From Sophora flavescens (lineage: Eukaryota > Streptophyta > Magnoliopsida > Fabales > Fabaceae): a DNA stretch of 64,000 nucleotides. The stretch covers positions 50,431,667 through 50,495,666 of the forward strand of contig CM061067.1 in assembly GCA_030762895.1 (NCBI GenBank), given 5' to 3'. Positions 1 through 11,935 of the stretch are shown here, in pieces. Below the pieces are notes generated by a model, which saw only the letters and a program-made list of their open reading frames with translations, did not search any database and was not told where the DNA came from. Position numbers and translations under genes: made by a program. Position 1 is the first letter of the stretch. Each line of letters starts with the position of its first letter.

Positions 1-2298
1 ATGATCAGAATCAATACGGCGCCAGATTTGAAAGCCTGTCAAAGTTTTATGCCTATCTGAGTGACAATCCACATGAAGGGTGGAAGTGTCGCGGATTCGA
101 AGGAGGATTGCGATATGAACTGAAAGAAGTAGTGGTTCCAATGGAAATATCTGTATTTCTGAGGCTGATGGACAAGTGTAGACAAATAGAGGATTTGAAG
201 GCGAGTCGTGATGCTAATCAACGAGTTATGGACCATCTAGGTTCAATAGGGAAACTACAAGAATAACAATCGGTTCCGAGAGGAAGCCATGCAATAGGCC
301 ACAAGGTCAGCCACAGTTCCAACAACGATCTTTTGGTGGAAGCGGTGGAGGTGCTTGGTTCATCTAGGAATGTTCCACGAAATGCATGAAGTGTGGCATG
401 GGTCACGCAACCAAAGACTACAAGATTACGGGAATCATTTGTTTTAAGTGTGGACAGCCTGGACATGTTGCTAGAAACCGTGGACGATCTAATACGGAAA
501 CTTCGGTCAACAATGTGCGAGCTGCAAGGTCTAGAGCTGGAGGAAGAGTTTATACAATGAGTGGTACTAAGGCCTCTCATAATGATGATATGATTCAGGG
601 ACAGTGTGTCATAGAAGGTAAATCTTTAACTGTACTGTTTGATTCGGGTGCGACGCATTCGTTCAATGCATATGACTGTGCAAAATTGCTAGGATTACTT
701 GTGTCTTCTTTACCTTTTGACTTGACTATATCTACTCCTACTGCTAAACCTGTTTTGACTACTACAACTTGTTTGAATTGTGTTATCTTTGTAGAATATA
801 TGAAATTTTTGGTTAATTTAATCTGTTTGACACTTTTGCAAATAGATGTGATACTAGGAATGGATTGGTTATGTTCTAACCATATCCTGTTAGACTGTGC
901 CAATAAATCCTTAATTTTTCCTAAGGATGAGATTTCTGGATTTTTGTCTGCTAACCGAGTAAAAGTTTCTTTGAGAGAGGGAGCTCAAGGATACATGTTA
1001 CTGTTTTCCGTAGACGTCAAGAGTGAGATTGACTTACAGTCCATACCTGTCGTCAATGAGTTTCTCAAAGTTTTTCCTAAAGATGTACCTGGACTACCGC
1101 CTATTCGAGACATTGAGTTTACGATTGATCTGGTACCGGGCTTTGGACCGATATCCATGGCACCATACCGTTTGTCCCCATCAGAGCTAGAAGACTTGAA
1201 GAATCAAATAGTGGAACTGATGAGGAAAGAATTCATAAGACCTAGTGTATCACCCTGGGGAGCTCCAGTTTTGCTTGTGAAGAAAAAGGATAGAACTTCT
1301 CGCTTATGTGTAGATTTTCGTCAGTTAAACAAAGTGACGATTAAGAACAAATATCCACTACCGAGGATTGACGATTTGATGGAGCAGTTACGTGGAGCAA
1401 CAGTTTTCTCAAAGATAGATTTACGATCTGGTTATCATCAGATTCGTGTGAAGGTGGAGGATATCTTGAAGACAGTGTTTCGAACACGCTATGGGCATTA
1501 TGAGTACCGTGTGATGCCGTTCGGAGTGACGAATGCACCTGCTATATATATTCATGGATTACATGAACATGATTTTTCGTCCTTATCTAGATCAGTTTGT
1601 CGTTGTCTTTATAGACGATATTCTAATCTATTCTCCTAATCCAGAGAAGCATGCTGAACATCTCAGTATGGTTCTCCAAATCTTAAAAGAGAAAAAGTTA
1701 TACGGGAAACCTGAAATGTGTGAATTTTGGTTAGATGAAGTTCAATTTTTAGGACACGTTATCTCGAATGAAGGTATCGCAGTGGATCCGTCAAAAATTG
1801 AAGCTGTTCTAAAATGGGAGAGACTAAAGACGGTAACAAAAATTCGTAGTTTCGTAGGTTTAGCTGGATACTATAGGAGATTCATTGAGGGATTCTCCAA
1901 AATAGTAGGACCTCTTACCCAACTAACGCAGAAAGACCAAGCGTTTGGGTGGACTGAAGCATGCGAGGAAAGTTTCCAAGAGTTGAAGAAAAGGTTGACT
2001 ACTTCACATGTGTTAGTATTACCCGATCCTAAGGAATCTTTCGAGGTATACTGTGATGCTTCACATCAAGGGTTAAGTTGTGTGCTAATGCAAAACCGGA
2101 AAGTGGTAGGTTATGCTTCAAGACAATTGAAGATTCACGATAGGAACTACCCAATGCATGACTTGGAGCTAGCGGTTGTGGTTTTTGCACTGAAAATCTG
2201 GAGGCATTATTTGTATGGAGCAACGTTCAACGTTTTCAGTGATCACAAAAGCTTGAAGTACTTGTTTGATCAAAAGGAGCTCAACATGCGACAACGAA
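1..2298 (+). pseudogene. Tekay-like Ty3/gypsy gag-pol remnant (copy 1)
   Basis: This is the interior of a chromovirus-type LTR retrotransposon, entered partway through gag. A zinc-knuckle region (about 386-485) is followed by an aspartic protease with LFDSGATHSF (about 636-665), a reverse transcriptase with LCVDFRQLNK and VVFIDDILIYS, and RNase H with VYCDASHQGL. It aligns closely with the fuller copy at 37700-39984. The last zinc-knuckle ligand is Arg (CFKCGQPGHVARNR), where copy 2 has Cys. The RT frame breaks near 1540, where a TA run is 4 bases longer than in copy 2, so the palm continues in another frame (1533-2348). The alignment stops in RNase H at about 2298; the rest of RNase H and integrase are missing. 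It is a dead element. Confidence 0.93.
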
Positions 2299-3090
2299 TA
2301 TGCATGTTGATGACTCTGGACGCATTCTATTGCCCAAGGCTGGCGTAGTCCGGAACAATCCTCCGAACCACTCTCTCCGACTGTTTGTTAAAACCATGGT
2401 ATGGGGGATCAGATGTCATTCCTCGAGTCTTAGATGTCTCTTATCTAGGAAAAGCGGTGCCTTGTGATTATGTTGTTGTAAAACATTATTATTTCTATTG
2501 TGCTGGATGATATAACTGTTTATTGATATTTGTGCGTACCTGTGTCGTACCATTACATGTCTGCGTTAAGTGTAAGATGAACGGAAATCTCACCTCATTT
2601 CTGTATTTTCTGGTTTGTTGTTTTCTATCTTGCGTTGGATGAAGATGACGACAACACTGTTCCTCCATCACATCCTGCTGGAGTTTGAGCGTATTTGGAG
2701 ACATGGACACCGTCTCAAGGGCTTTAGTATAATGGATTTTTCTCAGTATTTTGTGTATGGCTAGTCTCGTGTCTATATTATATTTTGTAGAGCTATGTCT
2801 CTAAAGATATTATTATTATAAACATATTTCAATCTGTTGTTATTTACTGGCGTTGGTATTTCCGCCTTCTTTCTGAATATGTATGACTGATAATACTTGG
2901 AACTTGGTTTGTATAATATTGATGCATAAGTTGATGTTATATGTTAAAGACTATGAATAGTATTATTGCGAAAAAGAAAAGAAAAAAATAAACCTGTATT
3001 TTTGGTAAAATAATTATTGTCCGTTTTACTCGGTCTTAAATAAAAATAAAATGAATCTCACAGACAATGTAGCTCCCGAGAAGGGTGTTA
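2299..3090 (+). repeat. 3' part of Tekay-family LTR (copy 1)
   Basis: RNase H sequence changes abruptly here into LTR sequence of the same family, so the element has an internal deletion that removed integrase and the start of the 3' LTR. The block around 2545-2600 matches 35400-35460 of another LTR (TCGTACCA..CATGTCTG.., then GGAAATCTCACCTC). The LTR ends in GAGAAGGGTGTTACA at 3090. Positions 2803-3090 reappear in reverse complement at 36752-37036. No gene is present. Confidence 0.8.
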
Positions 3091-6000
3091 CACTAACTAT
3101 CCCTTGATCTTGAATCTACAAATCTTGGAAGTTTTGATAGCTTGTTCCTATGATGGCCGAAAAATATGAATAAGTAAGCCTAGGATACTATGTTTCAACT
3201 TTCTAAGTATTGATCATGGATTTAGAACTCTTAATACCATGTGATTCTAAACCTAAGAGTTACTGTTAAACAAAGAATATTTTCCTCATCATCCTATGAT
3301 TTCCGAAACTTAGTGTTTAGGTGCTAGGATGTTTGAGTTTTTATTTTCCAAAATGATCATGGACTTGAGCTCCATAAGATATTTGGATGCTAAGTCTAAG
3401 AGATTGGAAAGTTTAAGGATTACTAACTTGTTTATTCTATGTTATTAAAGCTAGTATGTATTACTTTCATTTTTCCAAGATGATCATGGACTTGAGCTCC
3501 ATAAGGTATTTGGATGCTAAGTCTAAGAGATTGGAATGTTTAAGTTTCCATTGTTTTCCAAGATGATCATGGACTTGAGCTCCATAAGATATTTGGATGC
3601 TAAGTCTAAGAGATTTGAATGTTTTAGTTTCCATTGTTTTCCAAGATGATCATGGACTTGAGCTCCATAAGATATTTGGATGCTAAGTCTAAGAGATTGA
3701 AAAGTTTAAAGATTTCTAAACTATAAATCCTATGAAGGCCGAACCTAGAAGGTTATGGACCTAGGATACCTTGTTATTATTTTTCCAAAATGATCATGGT
3801 TTTGAGCTCCTTAATACATATGGATGCTAAACCAAAGAGATTGGGAATTTTAGTGAATGCTAGCCTATTTTACTAGCCTTGGTCGAATACCCTAAGTATA
3901 TAACTTAGTGGGATTTTAATTCAACTTTGTTAAATGATCATTGTTTATGAACTCCTAACACTTAAGGATCATAAATCCATGAGTTGTATAATTTTCGGGA
4001 ATCTCTAACCCTAAGAACTAGTCTTGGCCGAACCTATACCATTTGGTTTAGTGTTCTTGTTTGATTTTAACTTGTGATTTTGTGTTCATAACCTTAGACT
4101 TCCATCACGGAGGAAACGAGGACGTGCGTGCCCTCTTCAAGCATCTAATCTCCTTACCTTCACAAAAGGTAAGAGGGGATTGCCTAGGGATATTCAATGA
4201 CTATATGCATGTGTGTATGTGTTTACTTGAGTGATTTGAATATTATTATGATATGGAGCAAATACTTGAATGACTTGTTTACTTTAACTATTGTGATTAT
4301 TACTTGAAGTTGATTATTACTTGCCTTAAAGTATTGAGAGTTGTATATATGTGATGAACTGTCGTTAACTGTGATATTATTGTTGAGAATATATTACTGT
4401 TGATTGAATTTTGAGAAGCCGGACTTGAGTCTGTGCACAATGATTATAAGGATTAAAAGCCTTAATAAGCCTTGAATAGACCTTTGAAAGTATTGGTTCC
4501 ATTTATAAAAGTTCCTTGTTTAAAACGCTTACTTCAAGAGAACGAGATTCTAGTTTTGAAAAGAACCATTGAAGTGTTTTTAAGTCAATAGAAATTACCT
4601 TTTGTGATCCAAAGTTTGTACGAGAGAAAACCTTTTTGAACTATGTGTTTCATGAAGGAAAACCCCTTTGAAAATATTTTACCTTATTCCATCAAAGATT
4701 TCAAAAGCAAACGAATTTCCAAATGTTTTATAAAAGACTTTGTAAAGGAAAAGATTTTCTCCTAAATGATTTAGAAACGTTCCGGTTACTTGGATAAGTG
4801 ACCGAGGTTTTGCTTTGGTTTTTGATTTTCACTGAGAGAAAAGTAAGCACATGTGAAAGAGAATACTAGTTCGTGAGACGTCGCCTCTAGCATTCAGTTT
4901 ATGCACGTGATCTGGGATCCGTGTCAAGGATTATGGACCAAGGATCCTAATCGTGATATTATGGGCTAGGAGTCCTAATTTTGGAATTGAGGACTGTGTG
5001 TCCTAATTTCGTTGTTATGGGCTAGGAGTCCTTATCATGTTGAAATAAAACATGGATAAAATTATAATTGTTTTTACGACCACAACCTTGGACTGCGGCA
5101 TCAGTCTAAGGTGTTGTGATTGAGCACTCGGACTGCGTGTCCTGTGTTATTGATTTTCGAGTGATGAAAATTGGGAATAGTCGTTAGCTTTGGGCTTCGA
5201 CAACGAAAAAGAGTGAACACAAAGAAAAGTCTCGATAATGAAAAGTCTTTTATTCATATGCATTTCCCCTTAGTATATGTGCTTGAGTTAACCGAATACC
5301 CGCTTAAGATGTGGTATTCGATGAGGTATACATCCGAATGGCCGTTATAAGGGATTCGTGATGATGTTGATCCGGGTGCATGAGGTGACAGAGATAACTT
5401 GCCAAACGTGGCGTATGAACCTGATCAACTCTTTCTTTCTTAATGATAAAACGGTGATGGTATCTCATGAGATTAAGTTTAGAGCCTGATGATTGACGTG
5501 TCATGCATTATCTTTATAAAACTGATTGATTCAGGTATGAGACCCACTAATATAACACTTGTTGTTATTTATATGAATAATGCTTAAATGCTAATATGCC
5601 AATGTGTTGTATGTATCATGTATATGGTTGTTGTATGATATATCCATTTGTCGGTATCTCACTCTTACAGTTATATCAGGTCTCTTCGGGTTTTGCTGTA
5701 GTCCCTTGGTACTCTAGTACCGATGATGCAGAGGAGTCTTTCAAAGTCACTTGGAGACCTAGTGTTAGAGGTTGGGAAAGTATTCTGATTGGGGGTCTCT
5801 CCAATGAATATTTGATAGAATGACCGGCTTAGGAGTTTGAGTTGGGTTGTATATCTAAAAAGGTCGGTAAATGTAGTGTTATGTACATCCATCTGTAGTT
5901 TGAACTTTTTCTTTCGAAAGTGGGAACTTAGAGAAATGTTGTATGTCATGTTCACTTTGTTACGAACGTGACTTTACGTTTTAAAATGTATGTATGATGG

Positions 6001-6146
6001 ATTTCAGAGTTATCCTTAAAGAAAATTTTTTATACCCCAGTTTTCTGATTTAAAAGAAAACAATTTTCCGAAAGCAACCAACAAATTATCTCTTTAATTT
6101 AAATTCCTCATGTGTTACGTAGTACTACCCTAAGGGGGTGTTACAA
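3091..6146 (+). repeat. Diverged Tekay-family LTR, 5' end missing
   Basis: This non-coding stretch follows the end of the previous LTR and itself ends in GGGGGTGTTACA at 6146. It shares ordered blocks with the LTR at 42614-45727: GGCCGAACCTA-type motifs, AAAGGTAAGAGGGGA near 4165 (compare 44515), and TGATTGAGCACTCGGACTG near 5119 (compare 45503). Its expected TGTAACACC start is absent. The simplest reading is an older LTR into which the copy-1 element inserted. Small ORFs here have no recognisable domains. Confidence 0.7.
3340..3720 (+). repeat. About 83-bp tandem repeats inside the LTR
   Basis: The block beginning GATGATCATGGACTTGAGCT, continuing with ATTTGGATGCTAAGTCTAAGAGATT, recurs near 3350, 3480, 3562 and 3645. 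The last three copies are spaced 82-83 bp apart. Weaker, diverged copies flank the array near 3215, 3790 and 3940. It lies wholly within the LTR. Confidence 0.85.
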
Positions 6147-6885
6147 TTATCATGTAAAAATTAATGATGTACGTAACCAAATTCACAAAACAATTAGGGC
6201 TTATAAAAATCATACATGAGCGGCGATTTTTATGAACCGCAAAGTTAAGTATTAGAGGACTAATGGATTGGTTGTAATTGATTCGATGTAATGGGTTAGA
6301 ATACCCCTTACACTCTCACTAACACATTAGTTTGTTTGCTAATAAAGAAAAATGTCGTAAGCATTATTTGTTGTAATTTTTTAAAAAGATTAGCATTCTA
6401 GTTCTCTTCAATGTAAAAAGTATTACTTTTATAAGCATCAAGTTTTGTTACATTTCTTATATAAGGGTTGAAATATCCTTTTTACTCTTTTTTAATCAAG
6501 CAAATAAAATAATATTATAGGGATCGTAAAAGAGATACTCCAATCCTTTTTACTCCTATAATAAAAAAAACATTGTTCAATAAAAAAAACTATCATACCA
6601 AATAATGAGAAATTTTGAAGAAACAACTAATGAACAGTTGTTAGAGTTCAACAATCAACATAAGTGGGCGATATCCATAAAGAGATAAGAATGCTAAGCT
6701 AATTATAAGCGTCTATCAGGTAGAAGTCGTATAGACTTTGCTTAAAAATTTTCATACTACAAAACATTAGTACATAAATAATGACTATATATCAATTCCA
6801 TATGCGCTGCACATTTGCAATTGGTAAACAAAAGCCACAGCACCTTTCAGTGGCAGAGTAAGATTTATTGATAAAGGTTGCTTAC

Positions 6886-6987
6886 CCTGAGAATTACATT
6901 GAGCCAACACCTTGCTGCCTGGGACCATTAGGCATAGTTGTCTGGAGATGATAATGATTGTTCTGATTATCATATAATGGGGAATAC
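6886..6987 (-). pseudogene. Duplicated host-gene exon with nonsense codon
   Basis: This is the copy-1 counterpart of the exon at 18252-18353, with the same acceptor (TATAG before GTATTCCCC) and donor (GTAAGC). The frame reads YSPLYDNQNNHYHLQ and then MPNGPRQQGVGSM. It ends at a TAA (6894-6896) where the other copy has CAA (Gln). This is a clear C-to-T type inactivation of the duplicate. Confidence 0.65.
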
Positions 6988-7090
6988 CTATAAAATGAGG
7001 GAAACCATTTATTATAATTAATATGTTGTCATGTTCAATAAATGGCTATATATATCAAAATGGAAAATGTGAAGGTTAATGATTTGATAC

Positions 7091-7180
7091 GTAGGAGGCA
7101 GTGAATATCCCGAGCGAAAGGGGTTATTTGTAGTCACAGATGGACTAGGTTGTTGATGATAATCAGAGCACATTGTAGGC
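7091..7180 (-). pseudogene. Duplicated host-gene exon (copy 1)
   Basis: This is the counterpart of the 90-bp exon at 18457-18546, with identical length and splice sites (AG acceptor, donor GTATCA). The frame is open and reads SDYHQQPSPSVTTNNPF, with several replacements against copy 2. The next exon upstream in this copy (about 7340-7425) differs from 18680-18754 by a 31-bp indel. That indel is not a multiple of three, so the duplicate as a whole is unlikely to code. Confidence 0.55.
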
Positions 7181-7558
7181 CTATATCCATAAAATTAAAT
7201 TAGACTTTCAACAGCTTGAGAATTGAGATTAGAAAATCAACTAAATTGAAAGTGAAGTTAATTTTCCATAATGTAATTATAAAAATAGATAAATATATAA
7301 ATAAAAAGTGAGTACACAGAATTAAGAGCTGCAGGTTCAGGCTGCATGGGTGTATAACCATGTCGATGGATTTGGTAGCATTTCAAACTGATCAGGCTGA
7401 AGGGGTTTGTATGTTTCCGACCTAAAAAAAAGGAGCAAATATGTGTGATACTTTATGGCTTATGCTGATTTATAAAGTCTAAAAAAAAACAATAAGATGA
7501 AATACTAGATACCCAGGAAACATTGATTTGACAGACAACATAACATTGTGCTATCTAG

Positions 7559-8045
7559 CATGGAGACAAAAACAAAACAAAAAATACCCCAAGTGAAAAA
7601 TCCAATACTTCATAGGGTGCTCAATCTCAGGAGCCCTCGAGCTTACGACTTGTGAACTCAATCCTTCAGTGGTCCTAGTATTCAACAAGCGATTGTGTTA
7701 AAAAGTAACACTTAAATATAAATAAGCACTAGTTTTTGGGAAGAGATAATGTTCTAAGGACTATTTGGCATCAATTTTTTTTTATTTTTATCAAATTGGT
7801 ATTCTAGTCTTCGGTGTAAAAAGTAATACTTATAATATGTAAACACTAGTTTTTGTTAGATTTCTTTCATTAGGGTTGAAGTATAAAATCACTAACATAA
7901 GCATGAATTTTGTTATCAAACATGGAGACAAATAAAATACCCCAAGTGACAAGTCCAATACCTTAGAGGGCGTTCATTCTCAGGAACCCTGGAGTTAAAA
8001 TCTTCTGAATTTGATCCTTCAACTATCCTTGTATTCAACAAGTGA
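7559..8045. repeat. Direct repeat, about 361-bp spacing, in copy 1
   Basis: CATGGAGACAAA followed by AATACCCCAAGTGA, then a CAATAC..AGGG..TCTCAGGA..CCT block and GTATTCAACAAG, occurs at about 7559-7700 and again at about 7920-8050. The repeat is absent from the corresponding part of copy 2 (about 18850), so it was gained in copy 1 or lost in copy 2. No coding sequence is seen. Confidence 0.6.
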
Positions 8046-8106
8046 TTGTGTTCATTCATCTTATCAGGCACCATTTGTGACCTTTATTTGAAAAGCAATG
8101 AATTAT

Positions 8107-8675
8107 TAATTATCAAGTAAAAATTAATGATGTACATAACCAAATTCACAAAACAATTAGGGCTTATAAAAAGCGTACATGAGCGACGATTTTCATGAAC
8201 ATAACTAATTGGATTGGTTGTAATTGATTCATTGTAATGAGTTAGAGTACCCCTTACACTCTCACTAATACATTATTTTGTTTGCTGATAAAAAAATGTC
8301 ATAAGCATTATTAATTTGGTGTAAAAAAAAAAATAAGATTAGCATTCTAGTTCACTTCAGTGAAAAAAAAATATTACTTTTAAAAGCATCAAGTTTTGTT
8401 ACATTTCTTATATAAGGATTGAAGTATCCATTTTACTCTTTTTTAATCAAGCAAAGAAAATAATATTATAGGGATTGTACAAGAGGTATTCCAATCCTTT
8501 TTACTCCTTTAATAAAAAAATTCGTTGTTCCATAAAAAAAAACTATATATCATTATCAGAGTTTGACAATCATACATAAGTGGGAGATATCCATAAAGAG
8601 ATAAGAATGCTAAATTCATATTGTAGGCATCTATCAGATAGAAGTCGTATATACTTTGCTTAAAAAGTTTCATAC
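8107..8675. repeat. Segmental duplication, copy 2 (left part)
   Basis: This is the left arm of the second copy, matching 6147-6757. It ends at TTTCATAC, where CACTA-1 is inserted, and the copy resumes at 18185. No gene is seen in this stretch. Confidence 0.85.
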
Positions 8676-8693
8676 CACTACAAAAAAAAGGTC

Positions 8694-9175
8694 ATTTAGC
8701 GACCGAAAATAGTGACCAAATTTTTAGGTTCCTTTTTGCGACCGAAATAGAGACCGATTGTAGGATCTACATGAAACACTGGTTAGAGTTGATTCTGCGA
8801 CCGAAATAGCGACCGAAATAGAGCGTAGCAGAGATATCGGTCGCTACTTCGGTCGCTAAACAAAGGAAAGTAAAAGTCAGAAATTTATGAATTGTTAGCG
8901 ACCGAAATGGCGACCGAATTAAATGCAACGGTCAAACTGTGTTTATATTAGCGACCGATTTATAAATCCGTCGCTAAATTTATGAATTCACACTTTAAAC
9001 TTTATTTATATTTGCGACCGATATTAATTCGGTCGCTAAATGGCGCGTTGAAAAAATAAAATTGCGCGTGTTAGCGACCGAAATTTAATTCGGTCGCTAC
9101 ATTACAAATTCAAATTAAGACTAACCATATTAGCGACCGAATTAGCGACCGAATTAATTCGGTCGCTAAAACTGA
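8694..9175. repeat. CACTA-1 left subterminal repeats
   Basis: TAGCGACCGAAAT-type motifs and their complement ATTCGGTCGCTA recur many times in direct and inverted order, as in TTCGGTCGCTAAA near 8845 and GCGACCGAAATTTAATTCGG near 9073. In En/Spm such subterminal motifs are bound by TNPA; that role is inferred here. Confidence 0.9.
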
Positions 9176-9189
9176 AATCCCTAAATTCG

Positions 9190-9335
9190 ACAGAACCTCC
9201 TTCTTCCTCATTTTTTCCGGCGTTTTCTCTCTCCCACCCACTGTTTCTCTCTTCTACGGCGCGCGCTCCGGCCACCTCAACACCCCAAGACACCTTCGGT
9301 CGTCATCACCACCGTCATCTCCCCTCTGCTCAGGT
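9190..9335 (+). promoter_or_regulatory. Possible transcription start/5' leader of CACTA-1
   Basis: Just inside the left subterminal repeats the composition changes to a CT-rich stretch (CTCCTTCTTCCTCATTTTTT, then TCTCTCTCCCACCC) followed by a possible splice donor (CAGGTAAGCT near 9331). This is the usual place for the leader and first intron of a CACTA transcript. No TATA box is confidently assigned. Confidence 0.35.
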
Positions 9336-9524
9336 AAGCTCTCCTCTACTCCATCTCTCTGTCTCATTGTCTCACTATGTCACTGTCTATCATTTCCCCC
9401 CTCATTTCAGGGCTCATTCTGGTCACATTGCTCACACCACCACCACCACAACGCCCTCCCTCACACTGACCGAGTTAATTGCTTCTCTCGTTGTCTTTCT
9501 CTACATTGTTGTTTCTATTGTGTG

Positions 9525-9840
9525 TTGTGTGTACATTGGTGTTGTGTGTGTGTTTGTTGTGTTGTGTGTGTGTGTGTTGTGAGTGTGTGTTTGTTGTGTG
9601 TTCTGTGTACTAAAGTTTGTGTATTCAATTGGATTGTAATCATAGGGTAGGTGTGTGTGTGCTCTGTGTGTGTGTCTGTTTGGGATGTTTGTGTGTGTGT
9701 GTGTGTGCAGAGATGTGTGTTTAGTGTATGTGTGTGTGTCTGTTTGGGATGTTTGTGTGTGTGTGTGTGTGTGTGCAGAGATGTGTGTTTAGTGTATGTG
9801 TGTGTGTTTAGTGTATGTGTGTGAGTTTAGGGATGTGTGT
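9525..9840. repeat. TG microsatellite/minisatellite
   Basis: A long (TG)n tract contains a repeated unit of about 70 bp (GTGTCTGTTTGGGATGTTTG, TG run, CAGAGATGTGTGTTTAGTGT) seen near 9672 and again near 9740. ORFs reading through it are low complexity and not genes. Confidence 0.9.
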
Positions 9841-11100
9841 TTTTGTTACTCATCATTTTCATTTTTTCATCCAACACATTTCTCTCTTTTCTCTTAGTTT
9901 CTCAAGGTGTCTTGATTTCTTACTCAAGGATCATCACTTAGAGGTAATTTTCCTCCAACCTTTCTTCATTACAATTGATGTTGAGTTGATTAGCTTCATG
10001 CTTGTTCTTAATTTTGTTCAAAAAGAATTAAGCTTGAAAATGGTAGAAAAATCATAACTCTTTGTACCCATTGATTTAAGTCTTGAAACTTAATATTGGT
10101 GCTTCTATAATCATACTCTTCATGCTTGCCAAATGATTTGATGAACAAAAATTTCTCCCCTATTTTCCCCCACTTGGCCGAACCATACCCTTTTATTTTA
10201 CTCTTGGATTTCAAAAATTTGTAACTCTTTGCATAAAGGGAAACAAATCTCCAAATTTGATATCTGTGCTTGTCTAGTGATCAATGATCATCCTTCCTTT
10301 CTCTTCATGTTTTTCATTCAAATCACTAAGTTGCTACAACTTTCCATATTCCTTGATTTTTATGATTTAAATTCTAGAAAATCATAGAAATGGAATTTGT
10401 GAGTTATGACAATTTTTCCCTACTAACTAAGACCCTAACATCTTGTCTATCTAGGATGGACTATTAGATCATATAATTAATATAGTTAATTAGTGGTTAG
10501 TTACAAATCAGTTGCTTTATCTTACATATAATATAAGTCACTTTTATATATGACTTGATGTAATAAACTTTCTCATTCAATCAATTACACCTTTCAGTTT
10601 TCTCTCTATTATTTTCTATTTTAATGGGCACTGTCATGTTTACTAACATGAACATTGAACAACATGGAAAATCATCTCTTTGATAGAAAGAAATTCTAGC
10701 ATTATCCACATTTTTTTATGGTACTGGATATGTAATATATTGATTCGATTTGTGTAAACAGTTAGGCCCGATTTAAGGATAATTTTTAAAAAAAAAGTCT
10801 AAATCAAAATAAATTGACCTTCAGCTCTCCAATCTTATTATTTTTTATGCTTTATTGATTATTTTTTCGTGAGCACATGCTTTAACACTAGATATTCATG
10901 AGATAAATTATTTAGGTATAACAATTTAACATAATAGAATAGTGATTTGAGTTGAAATGAATAATTTCATTTATGCACGGTAGGTCCTTGTTGTCATTTT
11001 CTTCTACCGGCTCCTCCACTTATCCTTGCTCAGTTGTGTTTTCTCTCTCAGGTCAGTTCTCTGAACACTCAGTGTAATGTATTATGTGAATTATCGTCTT
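9841..11100. other. Non-coding part of CACTA-1
   Basis: This is AT-rich DNA with no domain-bearing ORF. A patch around 10430-10620 (TGTAATAAACTTTCTCATTC and a T/C-rich tail) resembles an LTR or transcript end, but no termini or target duplication could be defined. It is most likely intron or leader of the TNP2 transcript. Confidence 0.4.
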
Positions 11101-11350
11101 GTTTGGTAGTGGAGAGCTGAGCTCAATAGGATGTGATCTTGTCTGATTGTATGCTGATAATTAATTTAATGTTTATGCATGTGTTTGTCAATATGTGTTG
11201 TTTGTTAGTGGAGAGCGGAGCTCAATAGGATGTGATCCTGTCCGAAAGGCGGGATGCTGGTTGTGTGCTGATAATTTAGAAATTATGCATGTGTTTGACA
11301 ATTAACTGCTACTTGTTAGTGGAGAGCGGAGCTCAATAGGATGTTTGCTA
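11101..11350. repeat. About 105-bp tandem repeat (2.4 copies)
   Basis: TTAGTGGAGAGCGGAGCTCA followed by ATAGGATGTGATC begins three successive units near 11107, 11205 and 11312. Each unit contains GCTGATAATT and TTATGCATGTGTTTG. The third is truncated. Confidence 0.85.
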
Positions 11351-11935
11351 CAATATTTAATCTAAGTTTGTATTGATTTACGCTGCAATTTATATAAACT
11401 CAACAATGTTGCAATATTTATAGGTTAATGGTTTTATTTTCTGTTAGAGTTAATAATTAATTTACGAAAGCCTTAGTTTCCTATTTGAGATTCAATATTA
11501 ATGAGCATGCGTAACTTATCAAGGTATGCATGCTTATTGTATTGAATCTTGAATTGTCCAAGTGGGACAGTTTGGGAAAAAACCTTTTTCACACTCGTAC
11601 AATAGTCATTTCAATGTTCAAATGCCTTATATACTTGTTGAAATCTCGGTCTGATGCATTTCCTTTTGTTCTCCTGGTGCATACTTGATCGCGGTGATTC
11701 TGACCGTGCTCGAGTCGTGTAACTTGGATACCGATGGGAAATGCTGCCGAAATTTTGTCAAGTATAAGGTATTTGAATATGGGAATAACTATTAGTAGCC
11801 GAGTGTGACAAAGGTTTCTTCTCGAATGGGATAGGTTCAAACCTTGTCATAAGAACGAGATTGATGGAGTTATTGGAATGCACCGTAATATATAAGTGTT
11901 ATTGTAGGATTGGTCAGGTTATTTAATTGCCAGCA

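Larger units (their letters stand above)
6147..8106. repeat. Segmental tandem duplication, copy 1
   Basis: This approximately 1.96-kb segment begins AATTATCATGTAAAAATTAA and is repeated from 8107 (AATTATCAAGTAAAAATTAA). The second copy continues through 8675 and, after CACTA-1, from 18185 to about 18860. The copies share long stretches with scattered substitutions and small indels, so the duplication is not recent. Copy 1 contains degraded duplicates of two host-gene exons on the minus strand and the intact, unoccupied CACTA-1 target at 6751-6765. Confidence 0.85.

Noticed and set aside
9367..9582. ORF rich in Val/Cys/Thr through the TG tract
   Set aside because: It is translated microsatellite and CT-rich leader; no domain and strong low-complexity bias.
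10430..10620. Possible solo LTR or MITE inside CACTA-1
   Set aside because: A transcript-end-like stretch is present, but no matching termini or target duplication could be found.
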